From Chloroflexota bacterium (GTDB taxonomy: Bacteria; Chloroflexota; Dehalococcoidia; Plut-88900), in NCBI GenBank assembly GCA_022572865.1, contig JACZVB010000057.1:1-7477 (forward strand): a stretch of 7,477 nucleotides of DNA. The letters run 5' to 3'. Numbering within the stretch: position 1 is the first letter of the stretch; every line of letters begins with the position of its first letter. The notes beneath the pieces are model-generated. The model searched no databases, was not told the DNA's origin, and saw only the letters and a list, made by a program, of their open reading frames with translations. The translations under genes were made by a program, and so were the position numbers. Of the stretch, positions 1 to 6,281 are shown one piece after another.

Positions 1-15
1 CTTCCGAGGCCCTTG

Positions 16-44
16 CCCTGAACCTGCCGAAGGCGGATCGAAGG
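16..44. repeat. Dispersed-type repeat CCCTGA..CGAAGG, copy 1
   Basis: CCCTGAACCTGCCGAAGG (16-33) matches CCCTGAGCTTGTCGAAGG at 1875-1892 at 15 of 18 positions. A second CGAAGG follows at 39-44. The two copies lie on either side of sbcD and outside any gene, as expected for a short intergenic repeat family. The family resembles repeats I recall from Chloroflexota genomes, but copy number elsewhere cannot be seen from this window. Confidence 0.5.
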
Positions 45-80
45 GTCGAGCTGTGAGCGCCATCATCCTTCCTCATTCTG

Positions 81-105
81 TCATTCCGAGCGGAGCGAGG
101 AATCT
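81..105. repeat. Short imperfect palindromic intergenic repeat
   Basis: ATTCC (83-87) and GGAAT (99-103) are inverted repeats around a GC-rich core GAGCGGAGCGA. Two further G-C pairs form inside after a two-base mismatch. The element resembles REP-like intergenic palindromes of the ATTCCGAGC..GAGGAAT type. Only one copy is present here, so its repeat nature is inferred from resemblance rather than shown. Confidence 0.4.
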
Positions 106-242
106 GGGGTGGAGGTCTTGCTGTTCATCTCAGCCGTCCCGCGCCACTCGCCCCTTATCCCCTCGGCCTTTGCCGTACTATACTGTACATAAATAGATTC
201 TACCGCCGGCACCCTTTTCTTGCGCCGTTGTACGCAAACATA

Positions 243-265
243 CAAAGGGGGTCGTACCCCCTTTG
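243..265. repeat. Perfect 10-bp hairpin, first of three
   Basis: CAAAGGGGGT (243-252) and ACCCCCTTTG (256-265) are exact reverse complements around a three-base loop, CGT. It is the first of three adjacent perfect hairpins. No poly-U tract follows on either strand, so it is not a textbook intrinsic terminator. It may be part of a non-autonomous repeat or a structured RNA. Confidence 0.6.
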
Positions 266-271
266 CGGGGC

Positions 272-290
272 TGTGGGGGTGTCCCCCACA
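272..290. repeat. Perfect 8-bp hairpin, second of three
   Basis: TGTGGGGG (272-279) and CCCCCACA (283-290) pair perfectly around the loop TGT. It begins seven bases after the first hairpin. An AT-rich stretch (TCTAATTTATT, 291-301) follows on the + strand, so of the three this one looks most like a + strand terminator. No gene ends just upstream in the window, so that role is uncertain. Confidence 0.55.
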
Positions 291-300
291 TCTAATTTAT

Positions 301-328
301 TCCCCCCTTCCTGGAGAGGAAGGGGGGA
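301..328. repeat. Perfect 11-bp hairpin, third of three
   Basis: TCCCCCCTTCC (301-311) and GGAAGGGGGGA (318-328) pair perfectly around the six-base loop TGGAGA. It is the longest stem of the cluster. AATTTATT precedes it on the + strand. Read on the minus strand, the stem is therefore followed by AATAAATTAGA, a weak terminator-like tail. Confidence 0.6.
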
Positions 329-382
329 CAGGGGGGATGGTTGGTAAGGTGGCGTCCGACATCGGATGAATTCAACAGGGCC

Positions 383-395
383 GTAAACAATCAAG
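383..395 (+). repeat. 13-bp direct repeat GTAAACAATCAAG, copy 1
   Basis: GTAAACAATCAAG is identical to 469-481, 86 bases downstream. The core CAATCAA occurs a third time at 453-459. All copies lie in the A-rich leader before sbcD. They could be binding sites for a regulator or remnants of a repeat; nothing in the sequence identifies a protein that binds them. Confidence 0.35.
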
Positions 396-468
396 TTTGT
401 TCGCAACCTCCAGCCACGGATTCAGGGCCAAAATCGTAAAAAACGCGAAATCCAATCAACTTTCAAAG

Positions 469-481
469 GTAAACAATCAAG
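469..481 (+). repeat. 13-bp direct repeat GTAAACAATCAAG, copy 2
   Basis: This is the second identical copy, about 107 bases before the sbcD start. The nearby CAATCAA core at 453-459 begins 21 bases before the core of this copy (474-480), close to two turns of the helix, which would suit cooperative binding on one DNA face. A regulatory role is an inference. Confidence 0.35.
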
Positions 482-587
482 CCACCTACGGGGTAGCCAG
501 AAAAAGGACATGAGGGTGGGCGGAAAATCACGGGTGTTCACCAGAGAGGTCTGTGTGGGAAGCAGAGTGATTGAGGCGTCCGGATAG

Positions 588-1841
588 ATGCGCATAATCC
601 ACTTCTCTGACATCCACATCGGCGTCGAGAACTACGGCCGCATCGACCCGGCCACCGGCCTCTCCACCCGCATGGGTGACTTCCTGGACGCCTTCGATGA
701 GCTGGTCGACTACGCCCTCGACAACCAGGTCGACCTCGTCATCTTCGCCGGCGACGCCTTCAAGAGCCGGGAGCCCAACCAGACCCAGCAGCGGGAGTTC
801 GCCAAGCGCATCGCCCGCCTGGCGGGGGAAGAGATCAAGGTCTTCCTCCTGGTGGGCAACCACGACCTGCCCCACGCCCTCGCCCGGGCCACCGCCATCG
901 AGATATACGATACCCTGGCCATCCGCAACGTCACCGTCGCCGACAAACCCGGCACCTCGCGCATCGATACCCGAGGAGGCCCCATCCAGATCGTCGCCCT
1001 CCCCTGGCCCCGTCGCAGCCTCCTCCTAGCCAGAGAGGGCACCAAGAACCTCACCTACGACCAGATGAACGACGAGATCCAGCGAATCCTCACCCAGCGC
1101 CTCCTCAAAGAGGCCGAAGCCCTGGACCCAGCGCTTCCCGCCATCCTCACCGCACACGTCACCGTAGCCCAGGCCACCCTCGGCTCAGAGAGGAGCATGA
1201 TGGTGGGCAGCGATCACATCCTTCTCCTTGGCAACGTTGCCCTCCCAGCCTTCGATTACGTCGCCCTGGGCCACATCCACAAGACCCAGGTCTTGAGCCA
1301 GGACCCGCCGGTGGTCTACAGCGGCAGCTTGCAAAGAGTGGACTTTAGCGAAGAGAAGGACGAGAAGGGCTTCTACGTCATACAACTCGATCCTAGCCAG
1401 GAGCCTGGTCGAAGAGTTATCGACTACCGGTTCCAGCCGGTCAATGCCCGCCCCTTCGTCACCATCGACGTAACCATCAAGCCCGAGGACCTGGACCCGA
1501 TCGCCACCATACTCCAGCATATCCAGCGCCACCCTGTGGCCGATGCTATCGTTCGGGTCAGAATCCAGGTGCCGGCCGAGCTTGAGGCCATGGTCCTGGA
1601 TAGCGAGATTCGGAAGGCCCTGGCCCAGGCCCACTTCATCGCCTCCATCGCCAAAGAGGTCGACCGAAGGAGGCCCACCAGGCTCGAAGGCCACTCCGTC
1701 GAGGCCTTAACACCCATGGACGCCCTCAAAGCTTACATCGACTCGGTATCCGGGGACCGGGGCTGGAGTCCACAGCAGGTCAAAGAGCTTCTCACCCGGG
1801 GCGAACAGCTGATACGAGAAACCACCACTCCCTCCGAGTAA
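588..1841 (+). CDS. sbcD: SbcD/Mre11-family DNA repair exonuclease
   Basis: This is a complete 417-residue calcineurin-like metallophosphoesterase of the SbcD/Mre11 type. The family binds two metal ions (usually Mn) and, with the ATPase SbcC/Rad50, processes DNA ends and cleaves hairpins in the cytoplasm. The phosphoesterase motifs appear in order: SDIHIG with D8 and H10, GDAF with D56, GNHD with N91-H92-D93, TAH with H190, and GHIH with H229 and H231. YSGSLQRVDFSEE (244-256) is the characteristic SbcD segment after the last motif. The residues after about 285 correspond to the capping and SbcC-contact region. The second motif reads GDAFKS rather than the common GDLFD, but the metal ligand is kept. 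The start is the canonical MRIIHFSDIH; a weak GAGG (573-576) lies 11 bases upstream. No sbcC follows, since the next genes are on the opposite strand. Confidence in the family is high; its partner is unknown. Confidence 0.93.
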   Translation: MRIIHFSDIHIGVENYGRIDPATGLSTRMGDFLDAFDELVDYALDNQVDLVIFAGDAFKSREPNQTQQREFAKRIARLAGEEIKVFLLVGNHDLPHALARATAIEIYDTLAIRNVTVADKPGTSRIDTRGGPIQIVALPWPRRSLLLAREGTKNLTYDQMNDEIQRILTQRLLKEAEALDPALPAILTAHVTVAQATLGSERSMMVGSDHILLLGNVALPAFDYVALGHIHKTQVLSQDPPVVYSGSLQRVDFSEEKDEKGFYVIQLDPSQEPGRRVIDYRFQPVNARPFVTIDVTIKPEDLDPIATILQHIQRHPVADAIVRVRIQVPAELEAMVLDSEIRKALAQAHFIASIAKEVDRRRPTRLEGHSVEALTPMDALKAYIDSVSGDRGWSPQQVKELLTRGEQLIRETTTPSE

Positions 1842-1870
1842 GGGGAGTCCAGGGGGTCCGATTCCATCCG

Positions 1871-1948
1871 TTCGCCCTGAGCTTGTCGAAGGGGGAGAGG
1901 GGGACAAAGAGCCTGTCCTGCCTGTCATCGAAGGGATCTCGCCGAAGG
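1871..1948. repeat. Repeat cluster in the convergent spacer, copies of CCCTGA..CGAAGG
   Basis: The spacer between the 3' ends of sbcD and the CoA-transferase beta gene contains TTCGCCCTGAGCTTGTCGAA (1871-1890), a relative of the repeat at 16-33. Further CGAAGG units follow at 1929-1934 and 1943-1948, spaced 14 bases apart. Its position between convergent genes would suit a role in ending transcription, but there is no strong hairpin with a U-tract, so that role is unproven. Confidence 0.45.
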
Positions 1949-1970
1949 AGGATGAGGGCTCCTGCGATTC

Positions 1971-2726
1971 CTACGGGTCCCGGATCTTGGACCGGGCCAT
2001 ATCCCCGTAGGTATCGGTCTCGATCATCCGTTGTTTGACCACCGTTCTCAAAACGGTCAATTCCTCTTCAGTGACGAAAGGGGTAACCCGGGCCTCCCCC
2101 TCGCTTTTCCCCGAAAAGACCAGCTCGAACCCCGTGTTCTCCTGCACCTGCTCCAGGGTGTACCCGGGATGGACCGAGGCCAGCTCCAGCAGCCCCAACT
2201 CCCTCGACAGCTCCATCCGGGCCATGGGTGTTATCACCACGACCTCCTTATTCCTGCGGGCCATGCCCTTTGGGGAAGAGGCCGACGCCGACACGAAATC
2301 CACCTTCTCCACGAAGGTCCGGCGGTCGTGCCTGGTGCGAAAGAGGACTATGCGGGGGACGGCGTAGTACAGGAGGCCCGTGCCGTACTGGCCCGGCATC
2401 CTAACATCGGGGGCGTCGGGGTCGCCTATGAGGTGCAGGTTGAAGTCAGCGTGCCTGTCAATCTCTATGGCGCCTATGAAGAAGAGGTCTAGTTGCCCCC
2501 GCTGGGCCAGGTAGTGAAAGTCCTTAGGGCCGACGAACGGGTTGTAGGCGGCGCTGTCCAGGATGATGAAATCGCCGTTGGGGGCGTGGGAGGCCTCTGC
2601 CAGGAGCAACGCCATTGCGGGAATGAAGGACAGGGCCCCACATGCCGAGGTCTCGAAATCCCGGACCTCCCGGGAGAGGAGGACCGCCATGAACTCTTCG
2701 AAGGTGCAGTCCGGGGCCTTCGTCAC
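1971..2726 (-). CDS. Family I CoA-transferase, beta subunit (GctB/IpdB-like)
   Basis: This 251-residue protein has the architecture of the beta subunit of heteromeric family I CoA-transferases (glutaconate CoA-transferase and IpdB relatives). The N-terminal helix region is FEEFMAVLLSREVRDFE, followed by LAEASHAPNGDFIILDS and a C-terminal ..TPMARMELS..GLLELASVHPGYTLEQVQENTGFEL segment typical of these proteins. In glutaconate CoA-transferase a glutamate in a strand at this position forms the enzyme-CoA thioester. Here the equivalent stretch reads ILDSAAYNPF (D57-S58), so the usual ESG-like motif seems absent. The partner may instead act like the IpdAB hydrolase subgroup; that is an inference from memory-based alignment. 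The start is GTG, overlapping the alpha stop by one base (TAGTG), with GGTGGG just upstream, which implies translational coupling. The stop is TAG. The substrate cannot be predicted. Confidence 0.85.
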   Translation of the reverse strand: MTKAPDCTFEEFMAVLLSREVRDFETSACGALSFIPAMALLLAEASHAPNGDFIILDSAAYNPFVGPKDFHYLAQRGQLDLFFIGAIEIDRHADFNLHLIGDPDAPDVRMPGQYGTGLLYYAVPRIVLFRTRHDRRTFVEKVDFVSASASSPKGMARRNKEVVVITPMARMELSRELGLLELASVHPGYTLEQVQENTGFELVFSGKSEGEARVTPFVTEEELTVLRTVVKQRMIETDTYGDMARSKIRDP

Positions 2727-3601
2727 TACCCCACCGGCTCCCCAATCCTCTCCCCGCGTCGGAGGCCCATCTTGTCCAGGTATCCATCATGGCTCCCGGG
2801 CTCGAAGACCTCCTCCCTCAGGTACCCCGAGAACGCCTCATCCGATGAGGATGCCTCCAGGTATCTCTTCATCTGTGCGACATCCATCTCATAGTAAGGG
2901 GGGCAGGCCGTTGGATAGGCCCCGTAGGGCGCGTGGACCACTGCCTTGACGTGAATCCCAGGGATAAAGGTCCCGGTGGTATCATCCGGTGAAATCTTGT
3001 CTACTATCTCCTCAACCGAAACGATAACCCTCCGGGACGCCTGGGCTATCATCAGCGCCTCTCCGTCCTTGCTTACCAGCACATTGCCCTGCTCGTCGCC
3101 CTTTATCCCATGAAACAGCGCCACGTCGGGGTTGATGGCCTTGGCCACGACAACGGTCTCCTCGGGGTTGAAAGGGTTGGGCGCCAGAACGAAATCGTCC
3201 CTGTCCTTGATCACATCGCTGCCTGCATACCCCAGGGTCGGCACGAAGGGGATTCCCATTGATCCAGCCTGGACCATGCTGAAGAGTACCCCTCAGGTGT
3301 TATCCTTCATCTTTACCCGGCCCGCCTTCTGAAAGCGAAGATAGTTAGGGCCTACCCTGGCGAAGGGCTGAAAATTGAGGTCGCAGGTCTCCACCGTGGC
3401 GGTGACCCCCGCGCCCACCAGGAAGTCCAGGTTCATGGCTCCCCCAACCACACCCACGGTGTTCAGCTCCTTGATATCTGCTCGCACTATCTCCCGGAGG
3501 AGGGCCATTGGGGTGAACTCCATGCCGCCCATCATGATGACCACGTCTCCGTTTCTCACCATCCTGGCCGCGACATCAATGGACACCACTTTGCTTCTCA
3601 T
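2726..3601 (-). CDS. Family I CoA-transferase, alpha subunit (GctA/IpdA-like), interrupted by an in-frame UGA
   Basis: The conceptual product is 291 residues with UGA at codon 103. Residues 1-102 hold the CoA-transferase fold start, NGDVVIMMGG followed by PMALLREIVRADIKEL. Residues 104-291 continue without a frame change through GSMGIPFVPTLGYAGSD and DVALFHGIKGDEQGNVL to EEIVDK, all typical of GctA/IpdA-type subunits. Length and order fit one normal alpha subunit. The start is ATG at 3601, with a good ribosome site GGAAGGA seven bases upstream; the stop is TAG, overlapping the beta GTG. The UGA could be read as selenocysteine, aided by the hairpin at 3260-3276. Alternatively the gene could make two chains, the second from ATG at 3277 with GAGGGG 11 bases ahead. 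It could also be a recent nonsense mutation or a read error. Both halves and the beta gene otherwise look intact, which argues against long decay. Confidence 0.8.
3260..3276 (-). promoter_or_regulatory. Candidate bacterial SECIS-like hairpin in the alpha subunit mRNA
   Basis: On the minus strand UGGUCCAGGCUGGAUCA folds into a 7-bp stem (one G-U pair) closed by the loop GGC. The loop begins 23 nt after the UGA at 3295-3293. Published descriptions of bacterial SECIS elements call for a short stem-loop with a G in the first two loop positions at roughly 16 to 37 nt from the UGA, and this hairpin fits. A lower helix between GAGGGG at the UGA and CCCCUU further on is also possible. Short hairpins arise easily by chance in GC-rich genes, so this is only a candidate. 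Confidence 0.3.
3293..3295 (-). other. In-frame UGA codon, residue 103 of the CoA-transferase alpha subunit
   Basis: The reading frame runs ..VKMKDNT, UGA, GVLFSMVQAGSMG.., with the upstream and downstream parts in the same frame. UGA is one base away from UGC or UGU (Cys), UGG (Trp), CGA (Arg) and GGA (Gly). The other genes here use TGG for tryptophan, and the tRNA nucleotidyltransferase gene ends in TGA, so UGA is not generally reassigned. Confidence 0.9.
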
Positions 3602-3608
3602 TCCCCGT

Positions 3609-3615
3609 TCCTTCC
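3609..3615 (-). promoter_or_regulatory. Strong ribosome binding site of the CoA-transferase alpha gene
   Basis: GGAAGGA on the minus strand, seven bases before the ATG at 3601, is a near-ideal Shine-Dalgarno sequence and fixes the start. It lies in the 65-base gap after secDF. No clear terminator or promoter is visible in that gap, only weak inverted repeats such as GGTCT/AGACC (3629-3633 and 3649-3653). Confidence 0.55.
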
Positions 3616-3666
3616 GTTAAAGCCTCAGGTCTATCTACTCATCAGGCCAGACCACTGGCATAACCC

Positions 3667-6093
3667 CTAGCTCCCCCTGGACCCCGCCATGCGCACCTGT
3701 ACACGGCGCAAGAGTCGCCCGAACTCCCGGTTCTCCCACATAACCAGTATCGAAGACGCTATGAACATCGAGCTGTAGGTGCCTGCTATGACCCCTATCA
3801 ACATGACCAGTATGAATGACTGCAGGGTTACACCCCCAAAGAGGAGGAGGGCCATCAGGGCAACACCTGTCGTGAGGCTGGTGTTGAGGGAGCGTGCCAG
3901 GTTCTCCAGAAGGCTGTTGTTGACCACCGTCTCGAAGCTATCGCCGGTGCGGTTCAGGACGTTCTCCCGGATCCGGTCGAAGACCACGATAGTATCGTTA
4001 ACACTGTATCCGATAACGGCCAGGATGGCAGTGATTGTCATGGTGTTCATTTCCATGCCGAAGGCCTTCCCCATAATGGAGAAAAGCCCCAGGACCACCA
4101 GCACATCATGGGCTAGGGCGATCACCGCGGCGGAACTGAACCGGAAGAAGTGTGGCATCTTGCGGAAGGTCCAGGCTATATATATGAAGATGCCCACAAT
4201 GGCGAACACGACGGCAAGGCCAGCATTTCTCACAGACTCGGAAGCCACTATCGGAGAGACGAAATCGACCTCGAAACGATCTATGCTGGTTCGGCCAAAC
4301 CTGCTCTCAAAGGCATTCTTTATCTGTTCGCTCTCCGATGCGCCTACGTTGCCCTGCTGGTCCACCTCCCCCTGGCCCAGGGCCCGAGTTCGTATGAGAA
4401 ACGTGTTCCTTTCCAGCCGCTGCACGATGGCTTCTTCGTGGTCCAGCTTGTCCAGCTCTTCACGCACTGCCGACACGGTCACGTCGGCCGCCCTCAGGCG
4501 GACCAGGTCGGAAGGATTGATAAACCTTACTTCTATGGTAGAGCCGCTGGAGAACTCGATACCCATCTTGAAAGCCGGCGGGAAGAACAAGGACATGAGG
4601 CCCGGAACCAATATTACGCCGGAGATCAGGAAGTACCACATCCGCTTATCCATCAGGTTCAGACGCCTACCCATGAATAAGCCGGAAGGCCGGGCTTGTG
4701 CTTCGCTGGAAGCGTCGGGTTCGCTACCCTGAATATCGGAGCTTTTGATGCCGAACAGGTCCAACCTCTCCTGGAGATAAGGGCCGACGAAGAATCTGAG
4801 GAAACTTCGGGTCACGAACATGGCGGTGAACATGCTGGTGATCACACCGATGGCTAGTGTTATAGCAAAACCCATCACCAGTGGAGTCCCCAGTTTATCG
4901 CCGAACCACCACAGGATCCCACATGTGATGAGGGTCGAAACATTGCTGTCTCGGATAGCCAACCAGGCCCGGTTGAACCCAGCCTCCACAGCAACCTTGA
5001 GGCTTCGCCCCGCCCTCAACTCCTCCTTTAGCCTTTCGAAGATGAGGATGTTGGCGTCGACGGCCATTCCTATCGAGAGGATGAATCCTGCGATGCCCGA
5101 TAAGGTAAGTGTGACCGGTATCAGCTTAAAGGTGGCCAGGACCACCAGGCCGTAGATGAGCAGGGCCACAGCCGCCATTACACCCGGCAGCTTGTAATAG
5201 ATCATCAAGAAGGCCAGCACCAGGAGGAGCCCCACGACTCCCGCGACCAGACTCTTGTTCACCGACTCGGCCCCCAGGGTGGCGTCCACATCCTGCTCCC
5301 TGATGAGCTCGATGGGGATAGGCAGGACACCGGCGTTCAGCTCGATGGACAGATCATCCGCCTCATCCAGGGTTAGGCCCGTGATGACACCCCTATCTGA
5401 GATCACCGCTTGGACCGTCGGGGAGGAGATCAGCTGGTTGTCCAGAAATATGCCCAGGGGCTTGTTGAGGAGCCTCTGGGTAATGCTCTCGAACATCTTG
5501 GCGCCTTCGCTGTTGAACTCGAAGGCCACCTGGGGCAGGTTTGTCGTAGGATCCAGGATCACCTGGGAGGTAGCCCGCATAAACCGGCCCGTTAACGGCA
5601 CCTCCGCACCCGATTTGTTGATGGCAAGAGTCGGGTCCCAGATCACGCTGCCGATCTCGTCCACAACAAGTGTCCCGTCTTCTTTTACTCGCTGCTCCCG
5701 GAACTCCAGTTCCGCGGTGGCCCCAATGAGCTTCTTGGCCCGCTCCACGTCCTTTATGCCGGGGATCTGGACCATGATACGATCGTCGCCCACCTTCTGG
5801 ACCACCGGCTCCGTCACGCCGAAGGAATCCACCCGCCGCCGTATTATCCTGGTCACCCCCTCCATCTGGTCGGCGGTGACGGTCTCACCCTCGGCAGGAC
5901 GGGCCTCATAAACCAGGTGGGTGCCGCCCTTGATGTCCAATCCTTGCCTGAACCCCTCCCGCTCAATACCGAAGTAGGAGATGTTATTCGGAACTACCAC
6001 TAAAAAGGCCGCGAAGGCGAGAATAGCGATTGACAGCAACCTGAAGTTGTTGCCCTTGGGAAGATATCTAAAGAGCCTTAGCAGAGTTGACAA
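3667..6093 (-). CDS. secDF: Fused protein translocase subunit SecDF
   Basis: This 808-residue protein is SecD and SecF in one chain. SecDF sits in the inner membrane beside SecYEG and uses the proton gradient to help pull exported proteins out of the channel. The SecD half (1 to about 440) has a first membrane helix at about 17-36, the periplasmic P1 signature GLDIKGGTHLVYE (51-63), and five helices from about 281 to 430 including GIAGFILSIGMAVDANILIF with D346. A hydrophilic linker (about 445-478) follows. The SecF half has its first helix at about 485-503, GIEFSSGSTIEVRF (511-524), and helices from about 623 to 785 containing GYSVNDTIVVFDR with D700 and ARSLNTSLTTG with R734. By family knowledge D346, D700 and R734 match the charged residues of proton transport. 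The start is TTG at 6093; GGGGA lies six bases upstream, and the frame closes with a TAA just beyond 6129, leaving no better start. The stop is TAG. Confidence 0.96.
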   Translation of the reverse strand: MSTLLRLFRYLPKGNNFRLLSIAILAFAAFLVVVPNNISYFGIEREGFRQGLDIKGGTHLVYEARPAEGETVTADQMEGVTRIIRRRVDSFGVTEPVVQKVGDDRIMVQIPGIKDVERAKKLIGATAELEFREQRVKEDGTLVVDEIGSVIWDPTLAINKSGAEVPLTGRFMRATSQVILDPTTNLPQVAFEFNSEGAKMFESITQRLLNKPLGIFLDNQLISSPTVQAVISDRGVITGLTLDEADDLSIELNAGVLPIPIELIREQDVDATLGAESVNKSLVAGVVGLLLVLAFLMIYYKLPGVMAAVALLIYGLVVLATFKLIPVTLTLSGIAGFILSIGMAVDANILIFERLKEELRAGRSLKVAVEAGFNRAWLAIRDSNVSTLITCGILWWFGDKLGTPLVMGFAITLAIGVITSMFTAMFVTRSFLRFFVGPYLQERLDLFGIKSSDIQGSEPDASSEAQARPSGLFMGRRLNLMDKRMWYFLISGVILVPGLMSLFFPPAFKMGIEFSSGSTIEVRFINPSDLVRLRAADVTVSAVREELDKLDHEEAIVQRLERNTFLIRTRALGQGEVDQQGNVGASESEQIKNAFESRFGRTSIDRFEVDFVSPIVASESVRNAGLAVVFAIVGIFIYIAWTFRKMPHFFRFSSAAVIALAHDVLVVLGLFSIMGKAFGMEMNTMTITAILAVIGYSVNDTIVVFDRIRENVLNRTGDSFETVVNNSLLENLARSLNTSLTTGVALMALLLFGGVTLQSFILVMLIGVIAGTYSSMFIASSILVMWENREFGRLLRRVQVRMAGSRGS

Positions 6094-6281
6094 CGTGATT
6101 CCCCGTCTGGAGCTTTGGACGTTTCCATTTTAATTAAACGAATTTGAACTGAATCGGTGGGGCATTACGCTCAGGACGTATAGTTCCCAACTAATCACTC
6201 ATTACTTACTAATTCTAACAGACCCTCGAAGTTCTTTCCTCTCCCTCGATGCCAGTCACCCTCATTGCCTGTCAATCCAGG
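6094..6281. other. Spacer between the tRNA nucleotidyltransferase gene and secDF, possible secDF promoter
   Basis: The 188-base gap is AT-richer than the neighbouring genes, which suits a promoter for secDF on the minus strand. TAAAAT (minus strand, about 6126-6131, beside the palindrome TTTAATTAAA) matches five of six -10 positions, but there is no good -35 box 17 bases ahead of it. A repeated CCCTCGA lies at 6224-6230 and 6243-6249. No strong terminator hairpin follows the upstream gene's TGA stop. Confidence 0.3.

Larger units (their letters stand above)
1..587. other. Non-coding, repeat-rich region upstream of sbcD
   Basis: I see no credible gene here. The short open frames on the minus strand are low-complexity, overlap hairpins and repeats, and resemble no protein family I know. 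The region divides into dispersed-type repeats (1-120), a pyrimidine-rich stretch (about 120-240), a cluster of three perfect hairpins (243-328), and an A-rich leader (about 380-587) with a 13-bp direct repeat, leading into sbcD. No tRNA or rRNA was recognised. A convincing promoter for sbcD could not be placed; TATACT at 179-184 resembles a -10 box but lacks a matching -35 and lies 400 bases from the gene. Confidence 0.6.

Noticed and set aside
240..340. G-quadruplex in the G-run cluster
   Set aside because: The G-runs are separated by matching C-runs with which they form perfect hairpins, and no four G-runs occur with short loops between them.
200..406. Small minus-strand protein of 68 residues
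   Set aside because: It is proline-rich translation of the hairpin cluster, has no ribosome site I could identify, and resembles no family.
383..481. CRISPR-like repeat pair
   Set aside because: Only two full 13-bp copies exist, with no regular spacing, no repeat of typical length and no cas gene nearby.
3277..3295. Frameshift in the CoA-transferase alpha gene
   Set aside because: Both halves lie in the same frame (3601 and 3277 differ by a multiple of three), so the break is a single stop codon and not an insertion or deletion.
3293..3295. General reassignment of UGA to tryptophan
   Set aside because: Tryptophan is encoded by TGG in the neighbouring genes, and the tRNA nucleotidyltransferase gene ends at a TGA after a natural C-terminus. 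One isolated UGA does not support a changed code.
3779..4732. Long open frame (317 codons) on the + strand opposite secDF
   Set aside because: It is antisense to a strongly conserved secDF and its product is a Ser/Thr/Arg-rich sequence with no recognisable domain, as expected for a shadow frame. The same holds for 5255-5911 and 4150-4680.
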